Shown here piece after piece: positions 44,884 through 53,825 of a DNA stretch of 64,000 nt. The stretch's first letter is position 1. Every line of letters begins with the position of its first letter. The notes under the pieces were generated by a model, which did no database searches, had not been told where the DNA came from, and saw only the letters and a list, made by a program, of their open reading frames with translations. The stretch is from Oxynema aestuarii AP17 (lineage in GTDB: Bacteria; Cyanobacteriota; Cyanobacteriia; Cyanobacteriales; Laspinemataceae), in the NCBI RefSeq assembly GCF_012295525.1, contig NZ_CP051167.1:2356001-2420000 (forward strand). Reading direction: 5' to 3'. The position numbers and the translations under genes were made by a program.

Positions 44884-46443
44884 ATGGAAGCGGAAGAAAT
44901 CATCAAAAAATATGCCGATGGCGTCAGAGACTTTGTTGGTTTGAACTTGACTGAAGTTAACCTGAGTCAACATCAACTCAGTGGCATTAATTTCAGTGGC
45001 GCCAATCTGAGCATCGCCAACCTGAGCGGTACGGATCTGAGCGCAGCCAATCTCTCCCACGCCAAACTCAACGTCGCCAAACTCAATAGCGCCCATCTGA
45101 GCGGAGCCAATCTCAACGGAGCCGATTTAAACGTCGCCAATCTGATTCGTGCAGATTTGCGCGGCGCTCAACTGATCCAAGCTGCTCTCATTCGAGCCGA
45201 ATTAATGCGCGCCGAACTGAGCGGGGCCAACCTGACTCAAGCCAATCTCAACGGAGCCAATCTCCGCGAAGCCAAATTGAGACAAGCGTACTTAGTCAGC
45301 GCCAATCTTAGCGAGGCGGATATGAGAGGAACCAGCTTGACGGCGACCAACCTCGAACAGGCGAATTTGAGAGAAACCAATCTCAACGGCGCCGATTTGA
45401 GTGGCGCCAATCTCAGAGATACGGAATTGCGCCAAGTCGATCTGTCTCACAGCAAGCTGATGGGGGCCGATCTGAGTGGGGCGAATTTGCGTTGGGCGGA
45501 TTTGAGTTGTGCCAATCTCAAAGGGGCCGATCTGAGTGGGGCGAAGTTGAGCGGGGCGAACTTGCGCGGGGCGAATTTGAGTCAAGCGAATTTACTCAAT
45601 GCGAGTTTGGTCTATGCGGATCTGACGCAAGCGAATTTAAGTCACGCCGATTGGACGGGAGCGGATATTTCCGGGGCGACCCTGACCGGGGCAATGCTCT
45701 ACGGGGTATCGCGGTTTGGTTTGAAGACCGAGGGGATTACTTGCGAGTGGATCGATTTGAGTCCCGAAGGCGATCGCACTCAGGTGTATCGGTTGACGCC
45801 GGAAACGACGGACGAATTTTTCCATCAAACCCTGCCGACGGTGGCGATCGAGATCGACGCGCCTCTCGACCCGGACGCCCACCTGGCGCTGGCTTTAGCC
45901 TATCACCAAATTGCCCAACGCTATGCCGGAGCGATCGCCCCGCCGAGTATCGATGTCGGTCCTCGACGGACTACCCTCAAATTTAAAATTGGCAGTGACG
46001 CCGAGTTATTTGCAACCGCTTTCGTGGCGATCGTTCCGTTTAAAGATGCTCGCATGACTCAGGAAAATCTCTTGCAACTGGTGCAAACGATCGGGGCGCC
46101 CGAAGTCGATCGCCTCTTGCAAGAATCCGAAATCAAAGTGCGCGAAATTAGAAATTCCCCCACCTTCGCCCGAATCGTACAAAAAGGAAAGTTCTTTCAC
46201 GCCCCCACTCAAACGATCTTGACCAATTCCAGCGATCGCCCCTTGAACATTCACCATCACCCTCACTTCGGCAAGCGCTCGATCGACTTTTCCTATGCCA
46301 ATAATGGTTTCGGACCCGATTCGGTCGGTTCGATGCCGAACTTGACCCTTCCTCCAGTCAGTCTGATGGTCAATTTTATTAAAGGCTTACATCTTTCCTC
46401 ATCCGGTGTCGCCGGGTCGCAATTCCCAGGGCGCTCGATGTGA
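44884..46443 (+). CDS. Pentapeptide-repeat protein with conserved C-terminal domain (paralogue 1)
   Basis: A 519-residue protein. Residues about 18-270 consist of A(D/N)LxX pentapeptides (SGANLSIANLSGTDLSAANL), which fold as a right-handed quadrilateral beta-helix. The C-terminal 240 residues are a distinct alpha/beta domain, starting GLKTEGITCEWIDLSPEGDR and containing LPTVAIEIDAPLDPDAHLAL and the His-rich HHHPHFGKRS. The same architecture recurs in the next gene, 200 bp downstream. The C-terminal domain is not one I can name. It has no signal peptide and is probably cytosolic. Confidence 0.85.
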   Translation: MEAEEIIKKYADGVRDFVGLNLTEVNLSQHQLSGINFSGANLSIANLSGTDLSAANLSHAKLNVAKLNSAHLSGANLNGADLNVANLIRADLRGAQLIQAALIRAELMRAELSGANLTQANLNGANLREAKLRQAYLVSANLSEADMRGTSLTATNLEQANLRETNLNGADLSGANLRDTELRQVDLSHSKLMGADLSGANLRWADLSCANLKGADLSGAKLSGANLRGANLSQANLLNASLVYADLTQANLSHADWTGADISGATLTGAMLYGVSRFGLKTEGITCEWIDLSPEGDRTQVYRLTPETTDEFFHQTLPTVAIEIDAPLDPDAHLALALAYHQIAQRYAGAIAPPSIDVGPRRTTLKFKIGSDAELFATAFVAIVPFKDARMTQENLLQLVQTIGAPEVDRLLQESEIKVREIRNSPTFARIVQKGKFFHAPTQTILTNSSDRPLNIHHHPHFGKRSIDFSYANNGFGPDSVGSMPNLTLPPVSLMVNFIKGLHLSSSGVAGSQFPGRSM

Positions 46444-46642
46444 ACCCGATCCCCTCTACGATCCCCTCGGGGCGATCGCACCCTCGATTCGAGATCGCGC
46501 TGCACCCAAGCCCGGATTTTTGATTTCTCACTCCCGGCTTTGTCAGTTTGACCGTCCCGGTATTTAATTCTCCTATGGAAACGCTTTTTGGGCGATCCCA
46601 GCCGTGGCAATACTCCCTTAGACTGTCTGAAAGGTAAACCTT

Positions 46643-48208
46643 ATGCAAGCAGAGGAAATCCTCAAACGATACGAAGCCGGAGATAAAAATTTTACGGCGA
46701 TCAACTTGACGGAAATCAATCTCAGTGGCGTCAACCTCAGTGGCGCCGATTTTTCCGGCGCCAGTCTGAGCATTGCCAATCTCAGTGGCGCCAACCTCAG
46801 TGGCGTCAATTTTACAGGCGCCAAACTCAATGTCGCCCGCATGAGCGGCGCCAATCTCACGGGAGCTAAATTAAACGGCGCCATTCTCAATGTCGCCAAC
46901 TTAGTCCGCGCCAATCTCAATGGCGCCCAACTCAGTCAAGCGGCGTTGATTCGTTCGGAACTGATTCGCGCCGACCTCAGCCGTGCGATCCTCACCGAAG
47001 CCAATCTCAGTGGAGCCGACTTGCGCGAAGCCAAACTAAGACAAGTCAACCTTTCAGGGGCCAATCTCAGCGAAGCGGATATGCGCGGTTGCTCCCTCGT
47101 GGGCGCCAATTTAGAACGGGCGACTTTGAGCGGCACCGATTTGCGGCGCTCCGATCTCAGTGGGGCCGACTTGTGCGATACGGAACTGCGACACGCCAAT
47201 TTAAGCCGGGTCAACCTCAGTGGCGCCAATCTCAGTGGCGCCAATCTCAGATGGGCCGATTTGAGTGGGGCGAATTTACAACTCGCCGACTTGACCGATA
47301 CGAAATTGAGCGGTTCCAATTTGCTCGGGGCCGATCTGAGTAATGCCAATTTGGCCAATGCCAGTTTAGTTCATGCGGATTTAACCCAAGCCAATTTAAT
47401 CCGCGTCGATTGGGTGGGAGCGGATTTGAGTGGGGCGACTTTATCGGGAATTAAACTATTTGGCGTCTCCCGATACGGACTGAAAACGGAAGGGATCACC
47501 TGCGAGTGGGTCGATTTAAGTCAACACGGCGATCGCAGTCAAATTTATCGCCTCACTCCCGATGAAGCGAAAAAGTTTTTCAACCAAACCCTACCGACGG
47601 TTCGCATCGTCATCGATGCCCCCCTCAACCAACAAGCAAATTTCGCCCTCGCTTCCAGCTATTACCAAATCTCGAAAGAAGGCAACTTATTGAACTTGCC
47701 CCCGAGTATTGACGTGGGGTATCGCCGTACCGAACTCACCTTTCGTATTGACAACGACGAACAAATCTTTCCAACGGCTTATTTAGCTATTTTACCGTTC
47801 AAAAATGCAGTAGCAACCCAAAAAAACATCATTACTTTGATGAAAATGCTGCAAGCTTATGCCATTAACAGCCATAGTATGGATGCGCTGCGACAAATCA
47901 AACAATTGAGTACGGCCCTGAGTCAAACTATTCATAAAGTTAATGAAATCAATCTGTCGGCAATGACAGATACCAGTGAAGAAACTCAACAGTTTTTTGA
48001 GGCGCCAACTCAGATGGCTCTCAATAATTCTAACGATCGAAGTTTGCAAGTCTATTACGATCCGAACTTTGGCAAACGCTTTTTGCCCTCTTCCGGTTCG
48101 CTCAAACCGACGAGTACCGGAACCAATATGAAAGCGACTAAATTTTCGTTGCCGTCGGTGGAAGAGTTGGTCGAATTTATCGAGGGATTTTACTATCTGC
48201 AAACATGA
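46643..48208 (+). CDS. Pentapeptide-repeat protein with conserved C-terminal domain (paralogue 2)
   Basis: A 521-residue paralogue of the preceding protein, collinear over its whole length: N-terminus MQAEEILKRYEAGDKNFTAI against MEAEEIIKKYADGVRDFVGL, the repeat block to about residue 270, then GLKTEGITCEWVDLSQHGDRSQ and LPTVRIVIDAPLNQQ. It carries an extra stretch (residues 395-450, helical, LMKMLQAYAINSHSMDALRQ). A tandem duplication is the simplest origin. The stop codon overlaps an ATG (ATGA at 48205) in the frame of the downstream helicase-like gene. Confidence 0.85.
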   Translation: MQAEEILKRYEAGDKNFTAINLTEINLSGVNLSGADFSGASLSIANLSGANLSGVNFTGAKLNVARMSGANLTGAKLNGAILNVANLVRANLNGAQLSQAALIRSELIRADLSRAILTEANLSGADLREAKLRQVNLSGANLSEADMRGCSLVGANLERATLSGTDLRRSDLSGADLCDTELRHANLSRVNLSGANLSGANLRWADLSGANLQLADLTDTKLSGSNLLGADLSNANLANASLVHADLTQANLIRVDWVGADLSGATLSGIKLFGVSRYGLKTEGITCEWVDLSQHGDRSQIYRLTPDEAKKFFNQTLPTVRIVIDAPLNQQANFALASSYYQISKEGNLLNLPPSIDVGYRRTELTFRIDNDEQIFPTAYLAILPFKNAVATQKNIITLMKMLQAYAINSHSMDALRQIKQLSTALSQTIHKVNEINLSAMTDTSEETQQFFEAPTQMALNNSNDRSLQVYYDPNFGKRFLPSSGSLKPTSTGTNMKATKFSLPSVEELVEFIEGFYYLQT

Positions 48209-48309
48209 GGGGCGATCGCCTTGCGGTGGTTCTCTGTGGGGAACGCGCCTCTGGGATAGGGTTGCCTCGATCTGTCAGTCCTCAATCGTGTAGGTCATTG
48301 GTTGCATCC

Positions 48310-49920
48310 GTGATTGAAGTAGAAGTCCACGAACAACTGCGCGCTTTCTTGCGATCGCAAGGAGAACCGTATTGGCCCCATCATTTGACGATGGCCAGAC
48401 TGGTGGCCCGGGCGTTGCGCCTGGGGCGATCGTCGTTGATTCAGACGGGTATCCCCACGGTTGGCAGTTACGGACGCCACCGCCTCAGCTACCTCACTCC
48501 GGTTTTGATTTGGCCCGGTCCGGCGATTGTCGTGGCTCCCGTTGCGGTTCAGCAGCGTTTGTTATTGGTCGAAATTCCCCAGCTCCAACAGTGGATTCAA
48601 AATCACAAGGCGATCCGAACGGGCGATCGTTGGCCGGGAGAGGACTTTGACGGGGTGCTGATCGTCTCGCCCCAAACCTGGTTGGACAATGCCCTCGCGG
48701 GTTACCCCCGCATCCCCAAAGGGATTCCGACGATTATCGATGGCGCCGACGATCTCGAACGGTGGGCGCGCGACTATCTCCGGGTGAGTCTCAATGCAGA
48801 GGATTGGCACCAATTAATGTTGGCTCGACCCGATCGCGCCGCCGCCATTCGCGATGCTCGGGTTCGCATGACTCGGGCGATCTTCCAACATCCGCCCAAT
48901 CCGTATCAATGCTGTTTGCTCGAAGGAGAAGAACGCCACCTGCTCGAACACCTTTACACGATCTTGGGCAAGAGTGGCGCTACCCGGGAGGCGATCGCCT
49001 CCCCTCGCCATCGCCGATCCGATCCCCTCCCTAACGGCACCGAGATCGCGGGCGGCAACGACTCTTTACCCCACTCGTGGGAACGCTTTTGGCAGGAGTT
49101 GAACCGCGAAGACCGCTTGCTGTGGGCGTCGGTAGACCGAGAGGCGGGTCAATTTCAACTGGAATGCACTCCGATCGAGCTGGGGTCTTTGCTCGGGCCG
49201 CTTTGGTCGCAACAGCCGTTGGTGTTAGTGGGTGGGGCGTTGGATCTCGATCGCGAGGCGACGGTGTATCGGGAGCAATTGGGTCTGGGAGATATGACCT
49301 GTGTCAAGTTCTCGCGCGATCGCCACACCGATTCGATCCGTCTCTATTTACCCGAAGGCTTGCCGATGCCGAATACCCCGGAATATCAGGCCGCCGCGAT
49401 CGCCGAAATTCGCACGATCTTATGCGTGAGTGCCGCCGGAGCGGGGTTCACAGCTATTTTAGTCGAAGATATTCCCTTTAAAAGCAAGTTAGGCTCGATT
49501 TTGGCCGCAGAATTCGGTTCTCGGGTACAAGTCGAGAAAATCCCCTCCGAACCTCATGGCATTTTAGTCACGGGTTGGGAGTTCTGGTTGGAACATCAAG
49601 GTCGCCTCCCCCCGCCGATGTTATTGGCGATCGCCACCTTACCCCTGCCGTCTTTAGAAAACCCCCGGGTGGCGGGTCGGGTAGCTTATTACAAAAGTCG
49701 CCGTCTCGACTGGTTCCGTCAGTATCTGTTACCGTCGGCCCTCAATACCCTACAACGGGCGATCGCCCCGGTGCGCGAATGTCAGGGCGTTGTCGCCCTC
49801 CTCGACAGCCGCACGCTCCACCGTACCTACGGTCGTCAAGTCTTAGCGACCCTCGGTCCGTTAGCTCGCATTGACTATTTAGATGCGACCTGGTTCAACT
49901 CCGAACGATCGATTCTTTAG
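48310..49920 (+). CDS. DinG-like helicase homologue lacking ATPase motifs
   Basis: About 536 residues from a GTG at 48310 (VIEVEVHEQLRAFLRSQGEP); an ATG at 48205 in the same frame overlaps the previous stop and is possible. The C-terminal half resembles the DinG/XPD helicase C domain (VKFSRDRHTDSIRLYLPEGLPMPN, FKSKLGSILAAEF, RVAYYKSRRLDWFRQYLLPS). In the N-terminal half the Walker A lysine motif is absent (the position reads LRLGRSSLIQTG) and the DEAH box is degenerate (IIDGADDLE). It was probably a DNA-binding or structural derivative. No Fe-S cysteine set is visible. Confidence 0.65.
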   Translation: MIEVEVHEQLRAFLRSQGEPYWPHHLTMARLVARALRLGRSSLIQTGIPTVGSYGRHRLSYLTPVLIWPGPAIVVAPVAVQQRLLLVEIPQLQQWIQNHKAIRTGDRWPGEDFDGVLIVSPQTWLDNALAGYPRIPKGIPTIIDGADDLERWARDYLRVSLNAEDWHQLMLARPDRAAAIRDARVRMTRAIFQHPPNPYQCCLLEGEERHLLEHLYTILGKSGATREAIASPRHRRSDPLPNGTEIAGGNDSLPHSWERFWQELNREDRLLWASVDREAGQFQLECTPIELGSLLGPLWSQQPLVLVGGALDLDREATVYREQLGLGDMTCVKFSRDRHTDSIRLYLPEGLPMPNTPEYQAAAIAEIRTILCVSAAGAGFTAILVEDIPFKSKLGSILAAEFGSRVQVEKIPSEPHGILVTGWEFWLEHQGRLPPPMLLAIATLPLPSLENPRVAGRVAYYKSRRLDWFRQYLLPSALNTLQRAIAPVRECQGVVALLDSRTLHRTYGRQVLATLGPLARIDYLDATWFNSERSIL

Positions 49921-50049
49921 GGAGGAGGCGCCCTCGCCTTACCGCCACCACTGCCCACTCCCATAACTGTAGTTTTGTTAACGATCGCGCCAAGGCGGCA
50001 AATGCAGGCGCTATTATCAATGGGTAACGAGAGCGAATTGCATTCAATT

Positions 50050-50262
50050 ATGGGTGAGGCAAAACGTCGCAAAGAAGCCCTGGGAGAACGATACGGTCAA
50101 GAACCTTACATTCTGCCTTGGTTGCCAATTACGAAAAGTCAATCCCGTCAGTTTGTCACGTGGACGACGCGCGGGGCCTGGGGTGGCATTATCTTGTTGG
50201 TCGTTCTCTGGCTGACGGTTCGCTTTATCGGTCCGGTCTTCGGATTGTGGCAAGTGAATTAG
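50050..50262 (+). CDS. DUF2839-family small membrane protein
   Basis: A 70-residue cyanobacterial protein starting MGEAKRRKEALGERYGQEPY, with a single membrane helix at about residues 44-62 (GIILLVVLWLTVRFIGP). The N-terminal MGEAKRRK and the PWLPITKSQ segment are the family signature. The start is the ATG at 50050; a longer reading from 49975 is not conserved. Function unknown, presumably a thylakoid or plasma-membrane accessory. Confidence 0.8.
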   Translation: MGEAKRRKEALGERYGQEPYILPWLPITKSQSRQFVTWTTRGAWGGIILLVVLWLTVRFIGPVFGLWQVN

Positions 50263-50719
50263 TCGGCCTGTCTCCGTAGATCCGAGTGACTTGACGGCGA
50301 TCGCGAAAACTCAGATAGAGGTCGATCGCCGCCGCTCAAGTCCACTCAACTGAGACAAATTTGCAATCGATCCGATAAGGATTTCAAATCAATGGCGGGG
50401 AAAGGAGCGCACTCAAGGCACGGAGAACAGGGGCTGAAGGTTTCTAGAGTGAGGGTTTGACACCTCGGTTCCCACCTCGGTCCGATCCTCCGGAACCCCC
50501 TCATTTAGGCGTGAATCTAAAAGGGTGAAAGCAACTGAGTGTCGTTCCTGATACTTTGCTCGGGGTGAAGGTCGGGTTAAGTTGAGGGCTGAGCTAGCCC
50601 GAGCAATTTTGCGAACGGGATTGGGCATTCTAACTGATAAAGAGTTGCACCACAATTGGCAAATTGTTAAGAAAATCTTAAAAAGAGCTAAAATGTGGTG
50701 TGGTGATTGGAGGACAATT
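50263..50719. other. Spacer upstream of the DUF1815 gene
   Basis: 457 bp with no gene or known RNA that I can identify. AT-rich sequence near 50640-50700 (AAATTGTTAAGAAAATCTT) is a probable promoter zone; GGAGG at 50709-50713 is the ribosome site of the next gene. Confidence 0.45.
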
Positions 50720-51076
50720 GTGTTTATAAGACTCGCCGAACAACACCGTCAATTCGTCCGGGATCTAGTGATGAACTTGCAGGCTCTGGCGATCGTGCTG
50801 GAGCGACGGGGTTACCTAGCATCCTGCTATACCTGTGGCGGACAAATGAACAGCGCCTCTTTCATGGTGAGTCTGGGAGAAGATCATCTGATCCGGTTTT
50901 TGGTGTCAGATTACGGAATCACGTGGACGGAGATGCGCGACGATCGCGAACTGATGAAATTGGAAGGGGCCGAAGCGATCGGCCAATTGCAAGAGTTGGC
51001 AAATTTGGTCAAGTACCAAGTCAAGCCGGAGTCGGAGCCGAACGAAATCGCCGTGGAACCGTGCGTGAAAGGATAA
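50720..51076 (+). CDS. DUF1815-family protein
   Basis: A 118-residue soluble cyanobacterial protein. The conserved core is FIRLAEQHRQFVRDLVMNLQ, CYTCGGQMNSASFMVSLG and DYGITWTEMRDDRELMKLEG. The GTG at 50720 has GGAGG 6 nt upstream and begins the conserved part, so I prefer it to an upstream ATG-like start at 50582. The CYTCGG pair could bind metal. Function unknown. Confidence 0.8.
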   Translation: MFIRLAEQHRQFVRDLVMNLQALAIVLERRGYLASCYTCGGQMNSASFMVSLGEDHLIRFLVSDYGITWTEMRDDRELMKLEGAEAIGQLQELANLVKYQVKPESEPNEIAVEPCVKG

Positions 51077-51390
51077 CCGCGTTGGCGCGACCGTAGCGAT
51101 CGCCTCGGGAATCGCAGAGCCATGCCGTGACCGGGGATGAAAACGCCGCTCGGTTCGAGTCGGGCGCTCGGAAAGTGCTACGCTTAAAACAGAAGCCATC
51201 GACCCACCGACGGGCAAACCGTCCGGTCGAGGGTGAAGGGTCAAGATCCTCCAACCGCAGAAAATTGCTGGAGTTCGGCGTCTTCGTCGTCCGTTTTTTT
51301 CATGTAAAAGCAGGCAATTTTACCCGATCCCTGCGGCTTCGATTTCGGCTCGTTCGATCCACTTCCAGAGCCTTGAAAAGCGCACGACCC
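51077..51390. other. Spacer between DUF1815 and hydrolase genes
   Basis: 314 bp. An open frame runs through it into the hydrolase but shows no conserved sequence. I see no terminator or RNA gene here. Confidence 0.4.
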
Positions 51391-52287
51391 ATGAGTGACT
51401 TAGTAGAGAATCACTGGCAACACCAGTATATTGAAACGAACCGCATCCGTCTACACTGCGTGACCCAAGGTGAAGGAGACCTCGTGATTTTACTGCACGG
51501 GTTTCCGGAATTTTGGTATTCCTGGCGCTACCAAATTCCACCGTTGTCTCGTTATTTTAAAGTCGTCGTGCCGGATTTGCGGGGCTACAACGATTCGGAT
51601 AAACCCCAGAGCGGCTACGATCTCGATACCCTCAGCGCCGATATTCGTGGCTTGATCGCCAGTTTGGGGTACGCCAAAGCGCACGTCGTCGGACATGACT
51701 GGGGAGGGGCGATCGCCTGGCACCTGGCGGAAAAATTTCCGTCTTGTCTCGACCGACTGGCGATCCTCAACGCCCCACACCCGCACCGTTGGTTGCACGA
51801 AATGGCGGGAAATGTAGACCAACTGCGCCGGAGTTGGTACGTATTTGCGTTTCAAGTGCCCGGAATTCCGGAGTGGTTGATCCACCAAAATTTAAAGGAT
51901 TTCGTCAAGAAAGTTTTTCAGGAACAGGCGATTCGGAAAGGGGCCTTTACGGCGGAGTTAACGCGAATTTACCAAGAAGCGCTGGAAAAACCGGGGGTTT
52001 TATCGGCGGCGATCGCGTACTATCGGCAGTTGATGGCCCCTCAGAATTGGCTGAGTCAGTGGGGGCGATCGCCGGATCCGGTCACCGTTCCCACCTTGGT
52101 GTTGTGGGGGGAAGAAGATTCGTTTTTAAGCAACCGCCTCACCGAAGGACTCGACCGCCTGATTAAGGCGCCGTTCACGCTCAAATTCGTTCCCCATTGC
52201 GGACATTGGATCCAGCAAGAAGTCCCGCATTTGGTCAATCGAGAATTAATCAACTTTTTACGCAGCCCCGCCAACGCCCTCAGCTAA
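51391..52287 (+). CDS. Alpha/beta hydrolase, epoxide-hydrolase-like
   Basis: A 298-residue cytosolic enzyme. It shows the oxyanion motif HGFPEFWYSWRYQIP, the nucleophile Asp in VVGHDWGGAIAWHLAE, a cap domain, and the base His in FVPHCGHWIQQE. An Asp nucleophile with HGFPE points to soluble epoxide hydrolases or haloacid/haloalkane dehalogenases rather than esterases; the substrate is unknown. The ATG at 51391 starts the conserved part. Its end overlaps the convergent HD gene by 8 bp. Confidence 0.88.
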   Translation: MSDLVENHWQHQYIETNRIRLHCVTQGEGDLVILLHGFPEFWYSWRYQIPPLSRYFKVVVPDLRGYNDSDKPQSGYDLDTLSADIRGLIASLGYAKAHVVGHDWGGAIAWHLAEKFPSCLDRLAILNAPHPHRWLHEMAGNVDQLRRSWYVFAFQVPGIPEWLIHQNLKDFVKKVFQEQAIRKGAFTAELTRIYQEALEKPGVLSAAIAYYRQLMAPQNWLSQWGRSPDPVTVPTLVLWGEEDSFLSNRLTEGLDRLIKAPFTLKFVPHCGHWIQQEVPHLVNRELINFLRSPANALS

Positions 52288-52942
52288 GGGACGGCGATCG
52301 CGCCGACAAGGTACGCACTTCGCCCTCGATATTTTGGCGGGCGATCGCCTCGAACTGGCAAAACATCGGTTCGGTCAGGTAGATGCGATCGCGCTCTAAC
52401 AACTGCCGGAGGATCTTGAGGCGCCCCTCGACATAAGCGCGATCGGACAACCAGGAATACTCCCGCCGAATTCCCTGTAGGTACATCTCGTATTCCGACG
52501 GTTCCACCCCTAAAACCGACAGATCCGCATCGATCAGAATTTGGGTGTCGATGTCGAGATCGGCCCCCTGATGCTTTTCCGTACTCAGAATCATCTGCAC
52601 GACCTGTTCCACCGTCGCCGTCGGAATCTGCAACTGTCCGAGGACGCGGCGAGCATACTGTGCACTTTGGCGCTCGTTATCCGTCGCCGTGGGATCGTAA
52701 ATCGCATCGTGAAACCACGCCGCGAGTTGGATCGCGTCCAGATCGCGGGCGAGCGATCGCAATCGGTCAATTGCATTCAAGACCCGTTGTAAGTGCGCCA
52801 ACGTATGGTAAAAACGTCCCGCACTACAGTAAGCACTGACTAACTCGAATAAAACTTTTTTCCCCAACGCCCGATCGACTCCAAACGCGGCGATCGACCC
52901 TTCCCAACTGGCTTTCAGCGCCAAACCATCGACATATTCCAT
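52280..52942 (-). CDS. HD-superfamily metal-dependent hydrolase
   Basis: A 220-residue protein with the pattern YHTLAHLQRVL ... LAAWFHDAIYDP ... STEKHQG ... LIDADLSVLG, which supplies the His/Asp ligands of an HD-domain phosphohydrolase. Related proteins are annotated as predicted metal-dependent HD phosphohydrolases without a known substrate. Length is typical. It is convergent with the alpha/beta hydrolase, overlapping it by 8 bp, which argues for shared 3' ends rather than a functional link. Confidence 0.82.
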   Translation of the reverse strand: MEYVDGLALKASWEGSIAAFGVDRALGKKVLFELVSAYCSAGRFYHTLAHLQRVLNAIDRLRSLARDLDAIQLAAWFHDAIYDPTATDNERQSAQYARRVLGQLQIPTATVEQVVQMILSTEKHQGADLDIDTQILIDADLSVLGVEPSEYEMYLQGIRREYSWLSDRAYVEGRLKILRQLLERDRIYLTEPMFCQFEAIARQNIEGEVRTLSARSPSLS

Positions 52943-53103
52943 GACTGAACCTACCCCAAACCCATTGATGTTCGTGGGAAAGAGAACGACCCCAAGCGAG
53001 TGATGTTGGGTAAAATTTTAACCAAGCTCGGCGATCGCGATCTAGGCGATCGCACCCCCCAGTCCCTCTCTACTCCCGATCTATTCTTCACCTGCACCCG
53101 TCC

Positions 53104-53814
53104 ATGTTTAAGAAAGAACTCTGGATCGATCGCCAATTTATCAATAATTTTTATAAAGGTTCCATTTACGATTTAGTCTTTCTCGATCTGGAATTTTGGC
53201 CCGATCGCGATCGCGGGAAATCCGTGCAACGCATTTTCGGCTACACCCTGACGCGCTTGCTCAAATCCAACAAACAGCAACACATTAAAATTCACCTCTT
53301 AGAATCCCGTCAGGAAGAAAAAGAACTCATTCAATTCCTGATGCGCGATCTGTCCGTCTTGCACAAAAAGATCTTTGTCGGATTCAACATCGTCCACAGC
53401 GATATTTACGTCCTCCAAAAACGCCTCAAACACTTCAAAATTAAGCCAAAAATCGATAAAATCTCCGTTTTTGACCTCGAAAACAAGCGCAAAGAAGGAT
53501 TGAATCGCGGCTTAAACAACCTATTTAGTTGCTTAGAGATTCCGATCGCCAAAGAAATTGACGGCCTTTATTTCCGCCTCAATTGCAACAAAGTCTTTTC
53601 CCAAAGCCGCGATCGCGATAACATCCTCGAAACCATGTACAACTATTGCTTAGAAGATGCCCGCAATTACTTTCATATTGTCGCTAACTGGAACAATAAA
53701 TTTCCTCTCATCCTTCCCGAACGCTTGCTCGAATTAGACTTATCCCATTCGGGAAGGCGATCGTCCAAACCGCGACCTAAATTAAGCGTCAAACCGACGC
53801 AACGTGACCTTTAA
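53104..53814 (+). CDS. Putative DEDDy-type 3'-5' exonuclease
   Basis: A 236-residue protein not matching a well-known family, but with the three exonuclease motifs in order: Exo I as Asp28-Leu-Glu30 in YDLVFLDLEFWPD, Exo II Asp in FVGFNIVHSDIYVLQ, and Exo III Tyr-x3-Asp in YNYCLEDARNYF. This fits a DnaQ/RNase H-like fold acting on DNA or RNA ends. The surroundings are Lys-rich (KKELW, KSNKQQHIKIH), giving a basic, nucleic-acid-binding protein. Its codon use is more AT-rich than its neighbours. Only 11 bp separate it from the convergent glcD. Confidence 0.6.
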   Translation: MFKKELWIDRQFINNFYKGSIYDLVFLDLEFWPDRDRGKSVQRIFGYTLTRLLKSNKQQHIKIHLLESRQEEKELIQFLMRDLSVLHKKIFVGFNIVHSDIYVLQKRLKHFKIKPKIDKISVFDLENKRKEGLNRGLNNLFSCLEIPIAKEIDGLYFRLNCNKVFSQSRDRDNILETMYNYCLEDARNYFHIVANWNNKFPLILPERLLELDLSHSGRRSSKPRPKLSVKPTQRDL

Positions 53815-53825
53815 CTGACTTCAAC

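Noticed and set aside
44303-44944. Several ORFs of 85-159 codons on both strands
   Set aside because: Mutually overlapping, Arg-rich, no conserved motifs; the first pentapeptide gene starts inside the region with a better frame.
44884-47400. Short regularly spaced DNA repeats that could suggest a CRISPR-like array
   Set aside because: They are the 15-bp codon pattern of pentapeptide repeats in an open frame; no CRISPR array or cas gene was seen in the window.
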